From NCBI GenBank assembly GCA_014218235.1, contig CM024759.1, positions 10,556,712-10,620,711 on the forward strand: a stretch of 64,000 bases of DNA. Reading direction: 5' to 3'. The position numbers and the translations under genes are program-made. Source of the stretch: Colocasia esculenta (Eukaryota; Streptophyta; Magnoliopsida; Alismatales; Araceae). The notes below the pieces were generated by a model, which saw only the letters and a program-made list of their open reading frames with translations, ran no database searches and was not told the DNA's origin. This document shows, piece after piece, positions 31,600 to 42,528 of the stretch; positions within the stretch are counted from its first letter, which is position 1; each line of letters begins with the position of its first letter.

Positions 31600-31885
31600 A
31601 AGTTTTCAAGGCAGTCGACTTCAAGGCAGTTGACTTCAGCAATCGACTTCAAGGCAGTCGACTTCAGTAGTCGACTTCAGCAGTCGACTTCAAGACCCAA
31701 GGCAGTCGAAGTCCTCAAGGCAGTCGACTTCAAGGCAGTCGACTTTAGCAATCGACTTCAGCAGTCGACTTCAAGACCCAAGGCAGTCGAAGTCCTCAAG
31801 GCAGTCGACTTTAAGGCAGTCAACTTCAGCAGTTGACTTCAAGACCCAAGGCAGTCGAAGTCCTCAAGGCAGTCGACTTCTCACA
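31600..31885. repeat. GCAGTCGACTTCA array in LTR C
   Basis: About 18 copies of AGTCGACTTCA or AGTCGAAGTCC spaced 12-25 bp, with longer repeats around AAGACCCAAGGCAGTCGAAG. Lies in U3, upstream of the TATA box. Confidence 0.92.
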
Positions 31886-31968
31886 CCCCAGGACAGACGA
31901 CTTCACGTTTATGAGTTAAGGGCATTTTTGTCCTTGTAATTCTCGATTATGGCGCCCTAACCTCCCAG

Positions 31969-31976
31969 TATATAAA
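31969..31976 (+). promoter_or_regulatory. TATA box of LTR C
   Basis: TATATAAA in CCCAGTATATAAAGTGG, about 85 bp downstream of the array. Confidence 0.65.
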
Positions 31977-32177
31977 GTGGGGCGGATTCTCCTTGTACTG
32001 TGACGATTCTGACATAGTATTGAATCGTTGCTGTGGCCGTGGACGTAGGAAGGCATTGCCTCTGAACCACGTAAAATCTGGTGTTCTTGTGTTCTTCTTC
32101 TCCCTTCTTCAATCTCTCCTCTGATCTCTACGTGTGAGTCGTGTGCGAGAGGGCTACCGATCAGGATATCCCCAACA

Positions 32178-33306
32178 GGATCCATACTTTACGTGCTTTA
32201 CTACAAAAAAACTTGCATGCATTAAACACAGATACCTAGACAAACTTTTCGTCTACGTTGTCAGTCAACCCTGGAGTCATGCAGTAATGATATGCTTAAA
32301 CTAGAAAGGATATCCTATCATCACATAAATCAAGACTCTATGTGATATATCAAATAAGCAAGAAGATTTCGTGTGAAATGATCAAGATCTTAGTATGCGC
32401 GGGAAGACTTGAACTCCACAGAGTTTTGAAAATATATTTGAATAGTATGGACATTATCAGGAATATCTGAGAAGATAATAATAATGAAATCGTTGTCCAA
32501 GCAAATTGATGTTTAACTAAGGCAAATTGTTGTTTAAGTAAGAGCAAATCGTTGTAAGAGCAAATCATTGTTCAAGTGAGAGCAAATCGTTGTTCAAGTA
32601 AGAGCAAATTGTTGTTTGAGCAAATCGTTGTTTGAGTGAGAGTAAATCGTTGTTTGAGCAAATCGTTGTTTTACTGAGAGCAAATCGTTGTTTGAGTAAA
32701 TCGTTGTTTCACTTATCAAATCATTACAATGACCAAATCGATGTTGTAACTTTTCGAATCGTTATATCGATCAAATCATTGTGTAACTTATGAAATCGAT
32801 GTGAGACCGAAATCGTTGTTTCTCTTATGAAATCGATGTGAGACTGAAATCGTTGTTTTACTAATGGAATCGATGCGAGACCGAAATCGTTGTTTCTCTT
32901 ATGAAATCGATGTGAGACCGAAATCGTTATTTCACTTATGAAATCGATGTGAGACCGAAATCGTTGTTTCACTTATGAAATCGATGTGAGACCGAAAACG
33001 TTGTTTCTCTTATGAAATCGATGTGAGACCGAAATCATTGTTTTACTTATGAAATCGATGTGAGACTAAAATCGTTATTTCACTTATGAAATTGATGTAC
33101 TATAAAGGAAATCGATGTGGATTTAGAAGAAATGCATGCTCTGAACTTTAAATAACAGTGTGTGAGAATAACTTACAGATTTTGCTTGGATTATTTCCTG
33201 TGGCTGAACTTCACAAAGGATTGTTAGAAAATATTTTTTAAGGTTTTGTTAATCACCAAAATTGTATATAATTAAATAAAATTATATGGGGATGGACTGA
33301 TCATCA
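32178..33306 (-). repeat. 3' LTR of element D, truncated
   Basis: From GGATCCATACTTTAC (equivalent to 52728) to GATCATCA. The first 870 bp of the LTR, as laid out on the plus strand, are missing at the junction with C. Confidence 0.9.
32487..33125. repeat. AAATCGTT array in 3' LTR of D
   Basis: Two blocks: AGCAAATCGTTGTT(T/C)GAG-type units to about 32700, then GAAATCGATGTGAGACC plus GAAATCGTTGTTTC units of about 40-41 bp to 33090. Confidence 0.92.
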
Positions 33307-33321
33307 ATCTCCCCCATTTTG
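33307..33321 (-). other. Polypurine tract of element D
   Basis: AAAATGGGGGAGATT on the minus strand next to the LTR start. A second copy in the same context (TTGTCATCACC or AATGACA followed by AAAAGGGGGAGA) lies at 33420-33438. Confidence 0.88.
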
Positions 33322-34505
33322 GTGATGACAAAACATAACATAAAAACTATAAAGTACTAAAATAAACTTAAATAAATTTGCTGTCTAAATTTAAGGAATG
33401 TATTTCAGAATAGTCTATTTTCTCCCCCTTTTTGTCATTAAGCAAAAAGGAAAGTAAGAACTCAAGAAAAGAAGAGAAGAAAGATAAATGGAGCCAATCA
33501 ATTACTATATTGATCACTGAGGGGGTACAGAAATGTAGAAGGCAGGTGACAATAGGGAGGCATGGCGAGTAATGATGGGCCAAGCCTTGAGTTCCTGCTC
33601 TTCAAAATGAATTTGAAAAACACCCCAGGCAATAGTGTAGGAAGGCCCCATAACAAGAACCATTCGTTGGATATGAAGTTGCCTTTGAGCTTCTAAGAAA
33701 TTGGCATATTCATCCTTGCCAAGAGACATCTTATATGAAATGGAGGTGCCAAAACTTGCATGCTGTAAAAACTGGTCGATAGAAATTGGATAGAAGATCT
33801 GATGCTCCTTCAGTTCCTTTTTCAGACCAACAAAAACTTTATACCTTTCAACCCAAATAGCAAATGAATCTTGAACAAGATTGATGGAGTTTAGATCTAA
33901 GAATTATTCAGCTGAAAGAATGGGTTTCCTAGAGTTACATAGTGAGCTGTTCAGATTTTCTAGCTGCTGAGCAAATTGGTGGTAATGCTTCTCCCAATCA
34001 GATGGAGAGAGCCTCCCATATTCAGACAAGAGGGGAGCAAGCACATCGGATTTGATATTACCCCTATGGTATTATCTGAATAGGAATCTATTGAAAGCAA
34101 GAGGATGACCCTTCTGAACTGAAATTCTGCCCATGACTCTAGCGAATCTCTCAAAAATGATGGGACCTACTTCATAATCCATGATCAAAGACTAGATGTT
34201 CTGATCTGAATAGAGCAATGGCTCCTCTGAATTGCCCAAGTTGAATCTCTGGCAGATTGTTGAGATATCGATAATCATTAAACATTTGAAAGAATCTGAT
34301 CAGCTTGATCTTCTTCTGGATGAAAAGACCCTAGGAATTCTTATGATGAATGACAAACCACTCACTCAGTGTGAGAGGGTGGTCACTGGGAGGGAATCTG
34401 TCAGATCTAGCAAGAATGAATTTCTTGTATAAGGACTGATGACCCCAAGCCCACTGATCTTCAGTCTTAGATTCAGCCATGGAAAAAATTTTGGACTGAT
34501 CAGGT
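33322..34505 (-). other. 3' region of element D, unrecognised remnants
   Basis: Minus-strand coding-like fragments with no family I recognise: an open piece beginning MAESKTEDQWAWGHQ (ATG at 34480, open to 34331) and another at 33723-33514 (MSLGKDEYANFLEAQ). Stops and shifts separate them. They may be a decayed extra ORF or host sequence carried by the element. Confidence 0.45.
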
Positions 34506-37085
34506 TTAGAGAGAGGAGAAAGAGGGAGAACAATGTTGAGGGTCTGTGAGGTTGAGATGAGGGAGGCCACAAACTGTGGCAAAAAATACATTTTTGAAGG
34601 AATTCAGAATAAATAGATCTCCTTCTATTTTCAACAAAAAGAGAGAACCAAAGGGGTGGAAACGAGGTTCAGAAGAGAGGGCAAGGTCCTTTGAGACTTT
34701 CCTCTTTTTAGGAGCAGGACTAGAAGGGTCTGTCCTGTGAACATGAGAGGAAAGGGAGAGGACTGAGCGAAGAATTGCTTCTTCAAACTCATCTTTGATG
34801 TCCTCAATGACCACACCCAGAATTCGAGCACCTTCCAGAATGAGAGTTATGAATGAGGGTGGAGTGGGTGGATGAAGAGTAGAATAAGAGGTAGGAGGAG
34901 GAGGGACAGATGGTCCAGCGGAGGATGGACCGGAAGATGAGGATCCAGCTGAAGAGGAGGCTAGAGGATTCTCAAAAATAGGAGGAGGAGGAATAAAAGT
35001 AGAGGAAGTAGGAGAAGAAGAGGAGGTAGTAGGAAATGGTGTAGGTGAGGAGATGTGTTTTAGAAGGGGTTGTTTGAAGGTGGCAGGGGCTGGAGGTGCA
35101 GTGGATGAAGAAGGTGGAGAAGGAGGAGTTGGAGTCTGAAGAGGTGAAGGAACAGGAGGCTCTGGGGGCACAACAGTAGCTTCTACTGGATCTTCAACTC
35201 TTACTTGCTCTGCTTCAGGTTCCATTGGCTCTGTTGGCCCAGACTCTTCCATAACTGTCCCTGGAGGCCCTGACTCCTCAACTAATGGCCCTGGTGGCCC
35301 TGATGCTTCCTGTGCAGGCTCTTCCTCAACAACAATTGGCCCTGATGGCCTGACTACTTCTTCAGAAGGAACTGGTGGCCGAACCTCTTCTTCATTCCTT
35401 GGCCCTGATGGCCCTGAACTGCCTTCTGGCACAATTGGATTGGGAGCAGGAGGGGCAGGAGAAGACAATTACGCCCTCACCAAATCTAAAAGATTTGACA
35501 CTAATTCCTTTATGTTTCCCAGCTCAGTTTTCATTCCCCGCAGCACTGCTTTGACCATTGCCAGCTCTTTGGCTCCAGTGCTCTGACTAATAAAAATGGA
35601 AGAAATGTCAGATTGTACAGAGCATAAGATTTCCCCTTGTGCATTTAATCTTTCAATTACAGGCTTCATGTTCACTTTGAACTTCTTCTTCTTATGGGAT
35701 CTGCGGTGTGCCTTTCTGGTTAGTAATGGAACTTTGGTGGCCACACCCTTGCCTTTACTTCCTGAGCTGATGGCTGGCTCCTTATCAACATCTTCAGCAC
35801 TATCAGAGATGCTCTCCACAAGACCTTCTTGGAACTGATCAGCAGGGGCATTAACTGTGGGCTCCCCCTGAATTTCTGCTTCTTTTTCAGCCATATGCTT
35901 CCCCTGAGCTGGAGCATCCTCCATCTGAACATCTTCTGTGTGGCCTGGTGCCACATCTTCGGAAATAGCTACTCCCTGACCAACTTACACATTAGCAATT
36001 TCAGCAGGAAAATTTAGTGGGGTTTCTTCATGAATTTCTTCCCGCTCCCCCTAAATACTACCTACAGTTTCCAATACTTCTTCAATTATAGATGCAATAA
36101 CTGTCGAGGGGGTCTCAACCTCAGTTGGCTACCCAACGGGCTCAATGTGTTCAGGATCAATCTGTTCTATTCTTCTAGCACTTGCCGCTGGTTCTTCACT
36201 TCTAACTTCTTCTTCCTCTTCTTGGACCACTAGAATTTTAGGAGCTTCTATAATAATGGCCTCTCCTCCTGCTACAGAGGTCTTGGTCCAAACACTTCCT
36301 ACAAAGGAAAAACCACTTTTCTTTAGATTTCTGGACTTGATAGGCTGGCCCATCTTCTCCATTACTTCACCATTCAAATCAAAATTGTAATGCCTGAAAC
36401 ATCCTCATCAACAAATGAGCATAAGGTAGGGACACATTTAACTTATTCTTCCTGTCCCATATCATCTCTGCTGCAAATCTCATCCTTTCAACTATCACTT
36501 GGGCCATATTAATATCTTGATTTTGAATTGCCCAGAACATCATATCTGAATCACCCTTAGGGCAAGTTGAAAAAGTGGCACTTTTGGGCATGAGAATCTG
36601 GCAAACTATGAAGTGAAGAATCCTATTGAAAGCATTCAACTGGTTGATATCTATCTTCCATCTTTTAGCTTGTACTCTATTCCGATTATGCCTAACCCCT
36701 TGGCATGAATATCTACACTGTCTACCCCACTGCGACCAATGGTAGACATACCAAATAGCCTTTCCAGAAGATCATAAGAGATATGTATGGGGGTATCTTT
36801 GACTGAGGAGGTTAGAGACCCATCTTTTTCTACCTTCAGACATGTGTAGAACGCCTTGACTAGGTCTGGATAGCTTGTTTCTGAAACTATTACCAGCCTT
36901 GACCATTTTATCCTCTCGATGGCTTCCATGATACTATGCATCCCATTTTTATCCAAATATGTAATATCTATCGCCTTGTTGCCACATAGCTTCGTCTTGA
37001 CTGCTGCAAACCTTTCCTGCTGCTCCGCTGTGAGGAAAGCGACGTTGTATCCACCAACGGTGCCAGAACTCCCAGAAGCCACCAT
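34506..37085 (-). pseudogene. Third ORF of element D: PF20167-like protein with proline-rich tail
   Basis: Starts at ATG 37085 (MVASGSSGTVGG). A domain with KWSRLVIVSETSYPDLVKAFY, SVKDTPIHISYDLLERLFG and GVDS resembles the ORF3 protein of element B (same spacing of the W, FY, VK-T and GVD positions), and continues in LPYAHLLMRMFQ. One frameshift near 36650 and stops near 36129, 36055 and 35987 interrupt it. An acidic middle, a basic KKKKFKV patch and a helical segment (35954-35469) are followed, after one TAA at 35469-35471 in the same frame, by a long Pro/Ser-rich tail to 34506. About 850 codons if uninterrupted. Function unknown. Confidence 0.65.
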
Positions 37086-37488
37086 GGAAATGAACAAGGA
37101 AAGTTTTTGGAGGATCGTGGGAAGGAATGGAACAGAAGCCCTAAAGAAATCTTGGTGGGAACAGAGAAATCCTTTTGAGATCACACAGAGAGGGGTATGG
37201 AATCGATAGGGTTTATCGCTCCAGGCAAGTCGAAAGAGAAGAGAGATGAAATCAATATGACATGGATTTCGCGCTATAACGGCAGGACATAAAGGCGCTT
37301 TTTGAAATGTCAGAGAATTAAATGTGGATAACGACAAAAGAGGAGAAGATAATGGAAACAATAAAGAATTCATCCCAAAAAGTCATAGCATTTTATGACG
37401 CAAGCGATAAAGGATTTTCTTGATTTTAGGGGAGAGAGAAAACATTATTCTAAAATTTTATAATTTCAGTTAGATGCAGAAAAATATG
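37086..37488 (-). other. Intergenic leader between pol and ORF3 of D
   Basis: No gene. The minus-strand sequence before the ORF3 ATG is CT-rich like the leader of ORF3 in B. I see no convincing TATA box close to it. Confidence 0.4.
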
Positions 37489-37736
37489 TTACAAATTACA
37501 CATGCCTAATTCCCTTCTGAGATATGTAAATCTCTCTTCAGGTAAGGCTTTTGTAAAGATATCTGCTAACTGATTCAATGTGTCTATAAAGGAAATATTT
37601 ATGTTACCATTAGCTACATGATCTCTAATGAAATGATATCTAACCTCCATATGCTTCATTCTTGAATGTTGAACTGGATTTCTGGTGAGATTTATCGCAC
37701 TTGTGTTGTCGCACAGCAATGTGATGGTCTTGATAT
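37489..37736 (-). pseudogene. RNase H C-terminal part of element D
   Basis: From ITLLCDNTSAINL to the pol stop after RRELGMCNL (37489-37491). The rest of the domain lies at 41142 and beyond, on the other side of the CACTA insertion. Confidence 0.93.
37734..37736 (+). repeat. CACTA target-site duplication, left
   Basis: TAT, pair of 41139-41141; 3 bp is the duplication size of CACTA transposons. Confidence 0.85.
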
Positions 37737-37852
37737 CACCACAAGAGAATGCGGTGTTACCGACGGATATTTTCGACGGAAACATTTTGGTCGAAAAATA
37801 CATCGGCACTTCCGACTGAAATATTTCCGTCGGAAAAATCCGTCTGTAATAT

Positions 37853-40425
37853 TTTATTAAAGGGCTAAAACCTACAACCCGAGGGTCCAAAATCCCAAAT
37901 AGGGATCCGATCGGCGTGTCGTTTTCTCCGACACGACCGGGTAGGTTAAAGTGACGTGTGGGAACTGACGAAATCCAATTTGAATCCCCGGATTGTGTTC
38001 GGCGTTGAAATGACGGATCTAAAAAATAGCCAAGTATATATAAAGGGCTAAAACCTACAACCCGGGGGTCCAAAATCCCAAACAAGGATCCGATCGACGT
38101 GCCATTTTCTCCGACACGACCGGGTGGGTTAAAGTGACATGTGGGAACTGATGGAATCCTATTTGGATCCCCGGATTGTGTTCGGCGTTGAAATGACGGA
38201 TTTAAAAAACAGCCAAGTATATATAAAGGACTAAAACCTACAACCCGGGGGTCCAAAATCCCAAATAGGGATCAGATCGGCGTGCCGTTTGCTCTGACAC
38301 GACCGGGTGGGTTAAAGTGACGTGTGGGAACTGACGGAATCCAATTTGGACTCTCGGGTTGGGTTGGGCGTTCAATTGACGGATCTAAAAAACACCCAAG
38401 TATATATAAAGGGTCAAAACCTACAACCCAGGGGTCCAAAATCCCAAATAGGGATCGGATCGGCGTGTCGTTTGCTCCGACACGACCGGGTGGGTTAAAG
38501 TGACGTGTGGGAACTGACGGAACCCAATTTGGACTCCCGGATTGGGTTGGGCGTTCAATCGACGAATTTAAAAAACACCCAAGTATATATAAAGGGTCAA
38601 AACACACAACCCGTGGGTCCAAAATCCCAAATAGGGATCGGATCGGCATGCCGTTTGCTCTGACACGACCGGGTGGGTTAAAGTGACGTGTGGGAACTGA
38701 CGAAATCCAATTTGGACTCCCGGGTTGGGTTGGGCGTTCAATTGACGGATCTAAAAAACACCCAAGTATATATAAAGGGTCAAAACCTACAACCTGGGGG
38801 TCCAAAATCCCAAATAGGGATCGAATCGGCGTGTCGTTTGCTCCGACACGACTGAGTGGATTAAAGTGACGTGTGGGAAGTGAGGGAATCCAATTTGGAC
38901 TCCTGGATTGGGTTGGGCGTTCAATTGACGGATCTAAAAAACAGCCAAGTGTATATAAAGGGCTAAAACCTACAACCCGGGGGTCAGAAATCCCAAATAG
39001 GGATCCGATCGGCGTGCTGTTTTCTCCAACACGACCGGGTGGGTTAAAGTGACATGTGGGAACTGACGGAATCCAATTTGGATCCCCGAATTGTGTTCGG
39101 CGTTGAAATGACGAATCTAAAAAATAGCCAAGTATATATAAAGGGCTAAAACCTACAACCCGGGGGTCCAAAATCCCAAATAGGGATCCGATCGTCGTGC
39201 CGTTTTCTCCGACACGACCGAGTGGGTTAAAGTGTCGTGTGGGAACTGACAGAATCCTATTTGGATCCCCGGATTGTGTTCGGCGTTGAAATGACGGATC
39301 TAAAAAATAGCCAAGTATATATAAAGGGCTAAAACCTACAACCCGGGGGTCCAAAATCCCAAATAGGGATTCGATCAACGTGTCGTTTTCTCCGACACGA
39401 CCGGGTGGGTTAAAGTGACGTGTGGGAACTGATGAAATCCAATTTGGATCCTCGGATTATGTTCGGCGTTGAAATGACGGATCTAAAAAACAACCAAGTA
39501 TATATAAAGGGCTAAAACCTACAACCCGGGGGTCCAAAATCTCAAATAGGGATCCGATCGGCGTGCCGTTTGCTCCGACACGACCGGGTGGGTTAAAGTG
39601 ACGTGTGGGAACTGACAGAATCCAATTTGGACTCCCGGGTTGGGTTGGGTGTTCAATTGATGGATCTAAAAAACACCTAAGTATATATAAAGGGTCAAAA
39701 CCTACAACCCGGGGGTTCAAAATCCCAAATAGGGATCGGATCGGTGTGCCGTTTGCTTAGACACAACCGGGTGGGTTAAAATGACATGTGGAAATTGACA
39801 AAATCTAATTTGGACTCCCGGATTGGGTTGGGCGTTCAATTGACGGATCTAAAAAACACCCAAGTATATATAAAGGGTCAAAACACACAACCCGGGGGTC
39901 CAAAATCCCAAATAGGGATCGGATCGATGTGTCGTTTGCTCCGACACGACCGGGTCGGTTAAAATGACGTGTGGAAACTGACGGAATCCAATTTGGACTC
40001 CCGGGTTGGGTTGGGCGTTCAATTGACGGATCTAAAAAACACCCAAGTATATATAAAGGGTCAAAACACACAACCCGGGAGTCCAAAATCCCAAATAGGG
40101 ATCGGATCGGCGTGCCGTTTGCTCCGACACGACCAGGTGGGTTAAAGTGATGTGTGGAAACTGACGGAATCCAATTTGGACTCCCGGGTTGGGTTGGGCG
40201 TTCAATTAACGGATTTAAAAAACACCCAAGTATATATAAAGGGTCAAAACCTACAACCCGGCGGTCCAAAATACCAAATAGGGATCGGATCGGCGTGTCA
40301 TTTACTCTGACACGACCGGGTGGGTTAAAGTGACGTGTGGGAACTGACGGAATCCAATTTAGATCCCCGGATTGGGTTTGGCGTTGAAATGACGGATCTA
40401 AAAAACACCCAAGAAATGACGTATC
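37853..40425. repeat. 183-bp satellite-like array, about 14 units, in the CACTA element
   Basis: The marker AAGTATATATAAAGGG recurs at 38032, 38215, 38398, 38581, 38764, 38947, 39130, 39313, 39496, 39679, 39862, 40045, 40228 and (as AAGAAATG) 40411: thirteen consecutive spacings of exactly 183 bp. Two sequence subtypes (GGGCTAAAACC with GTTCGGCGTTGAAATG, and GGGTCAAAAC with GTTGGGCGTTCAATTG) occur in blocks. On the minus strand a 61-codon frame stays open across most units. Confidence 0.96.
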
Positions 40426-40544
40426 TAAAAATTGTATCTAATTAAACTTGAGAAATAATCACATATTTTAAATTTAATTTTTAAAAATAATGTATGTCTT
40501 TTAATTTTTATTAATGTTTCTCATATTAATTTTTTTTAATATAG

Positions 40545-40610
40545 GATCCACCTCCGGCACCTGACGATGACGAGGCAGGGACAGCAGACGATCGAGCAGA
40601 TCTGTCCTGA
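40545..40610 (+). pseudogene. Possible last exon relic of a CACTA protein
   Basis: After a T-rich tract ending TTTAATATAG, a 22-codon open stretch reads DPPPAPDDDEAGTADDRADLS and a stop, resembling an acidic C-terminus. An AT-rich stretch follows. Weak: based on the acceptor-like AG and acidic tail only. Confidence 0.3.
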
Positions 40611-41138
40611 TTTTTTGTATTTATTATTCTGTATGATTTTATATTTGTTGTATTTTATGATTTTATGTTGATCGTGAGTATTTGTGAAATTTATAAATAT
40701 TGTAGCAGATTTGAAAATTCATTTTTATATGTCAATTTTAAAAATATATATATACTACACATTTCGACGGCTTTTCTGACGGATAATTAGACGTCGGAAA
40801 TTTTTAATTATCGACGGAAGAAATCCGTCGGTAATTCCATCTATAGTTCTGACGGATTTGTTCCGACGGATTTTGTGACAGTATTTACCGATGGGATTTA
40901 CCGACGGGAAGTCTCGTCGGTAAATACTGACTAAATTTCTGACGGATATTTTCGTTGGAGTTCCCGACTGATTTCCGACGGAATTCTCGTCCTTCGGTAA
41001 TTTCTGACCAATTGTTTCCGACGGATTATTTTCGACGATCTTCGGACGGAAAGCTGTCGGAAGGCTTATTTTATGATGGATTACCATCGGATTTCCGACG
41101 GATTCCGTCCGTCGGAAAAACCGCATTTTCCTGTAGTG

Positions 41139-41141
41139 TAT
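41139..41141 (+). repeat. CACTA target-site duplication, right
   Basis: TAT, pair of 37734-37736. Confidence 0.85.
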
Positions 41142-42528
41142 GTAATCCATAGTCTTCAAGTTGTTGTTTTATCCATAGGAGTTGAGTGCAACAGCTCTCA
41201 GCAGCTACATACTCAGCTTCAGCTGTTGATAGTGCTACTAAATTTTGCTTCTTTGAAGACCATGAAATCAAACATCCTACAAGAAATTGACAACTACCAC
41301 TGGTGCTTTTTCTATCTACCTTGCATCCAGCGTAATCAACTTCAGAATACCCAACTAAGCTAGTTTCACATGATTTTGGATACCATAAGCCTAGATCATA
41401 TGTTTTAGCTAAATATCTAAAAATTCTTTTAACAGAAATTAAGTGGGATTCCTTAGGATCTGCCTGATATCTTGCACACATGCATACACTAAATAAAATA
41501 TCAGGTCTACAAGCTGTTAAGTATAGCAATGATCCTATCATACCTCTATAAAGTTTTTGATCAACCTTTTTACCTTCTTTATCATTGTCTAACCTGGTGG
41601 ATGTGCTCATTGGAGTGGACAGTGGTTTTGCATTGTCGAATCCAAACTTATTTAGCAACTCTTTGGTGTACTTTGCTTGACAGATATGTGTACCTTCTTT
41701 TTCTTGCTTGATTTGTAGTCCAAGAAAATAGTTGAGCTCTCCCATCATGCTCATCTCGAATTCTCCCTGCATGAGCTTCTCAAAATACTTGCACAAAGAT
41801 TCATCAGTAGATCCGAATATAATATCAACTACATAAATTTGCACAACTAATATATTTTTGAGTTTTGATTTGATAAACAATGTGCTATTTACCTGTCCTC
41901 TGATGAAACCTTGGTTTAACAAAAATGCAATAAGTCTTTCATACCATGCTCTAGGTGCTTGCTTTAAACCATATAATGCTTTATGCAATTTAAAAACATG
42001 ATTTGGAAAAACTACATCATCAAAACTAGGAGGTTGTTCTACATAGACTTCCTCCTTTATGTATCCATTTAAAAATGCTAATTTTACATCCATTTGAAAA
42101 AGTTTTAAATCCAATGCAGATGCATAGGCAAGTAAAATTCGATTAGCCTCAAGTCTAGCCACTGGTGCATAGGTTTCATCGAAATCTATGCCTTCCTCTT
42201 GGGAATAGCCTTGAGCTACCAGTCTAGCCTTGTTTCTAGTGATAACACCAGTTTCATCCAATTTGTTCATGAACACCCATTTGGTGCCAATCACAAGATG
42301 ATCTGATGGTCTCGGAACAAGGGACCAAACTTGGTTTCTCTTGAACTGATTAAGTTCATCTTGCATGGCTAAAATCCAAGATTCATCAGACAGTGCTTCA
42401 TTGACTGTCTTAGGCTCAATTTGAGATACAAATGCCAAGTAATCACAAGGAATGACATTACCTCTTGTTCTTACCCCAACCGATGGATCTCTAATGATGT
42501 TGTCATTTGGGTGATCCTTTCTGTATCT
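41142..42528 (-). pseudogene. Reverse transcriptase and RNase H start of element D
   Basis: One open stretch with ALSDESWILAMQDEL, ARLVAQGYSQEEGIDF, AFLNGYIKEEVYVEQ and ALYGLKQAPRAWYERL, but the catalytic motif reads YVVD in place of YVDD (GTT for GAT). The connection and RNase H follow (DYAGCKVDRKSTSG, STAEAEYVA) up to the CACTA insertion after LEDYGL. A TAG at 42529-42531, where Trp is expected, separates it from the upstream linker. Confidence 0.92.

Larger units (their letters stand above)
27745..32177 (+). mobile_element. Element C: 5'-truncated Tork-like Ty1/copia retrotransposon
   Basis: The gag, protease, integrase, RT and RNase H order and protein motifs (CWNCGKKGHFKKDC, ILDSGASFHST, YVDDMLIAGS) match the Tnt1/Tork group. 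The 5' LTR, primer site and gag start are missing, and gag is internally deleted. The 3' polypurine tract and a 661-bp LTR are present. Its left border abuts the LTR of H and its right border abuts a truncated LTR of D, so sequence was probably lost on one or both sides. Confidence 0.88.
31517..32177 (+). repeat. 3' LTR of element C, 661 bp
   Basis: Starts TATTAGAGTGTGGAGCC, where TGTTAGAG would be canonical (G to A change in the terminal TG), and ends CCCCAACA. It includes the GCAGTCGACTTCAAG array and a TATA box. Confidence 0.85.
37737..41138. mobile_element. Non-autonomous CACTA (En/Spm-type) transposon, 3402 bp
   Basis: Terminal inverted repeats: left CACCACAAGAGAATGCGG (37737-37754) and right, as reverse complement, CACTACAGGAAAATGCGG (41138-41121), 15 of 18 identical. 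Flanked by TAT duplications and inserted cleanly in the RNase H codons of D. Subterminal regions (37755-37850 and 40760-41120) are full of direct and inverted TCCGACGGA/TCCGTCGG motifs, the likely transposase-binding sites. The interior is mainly a 183-bp tandem array. No transposase gene apart from a possible last-exon relic at 40545. Confidence 0.93.

Noticed and set aside
31546..31836. 96-codon frame of KAVDF/SSRLQQSTSR repeats
   Set aside because: It reads through the GTCGAC array of LTR C, in a non-coding position.
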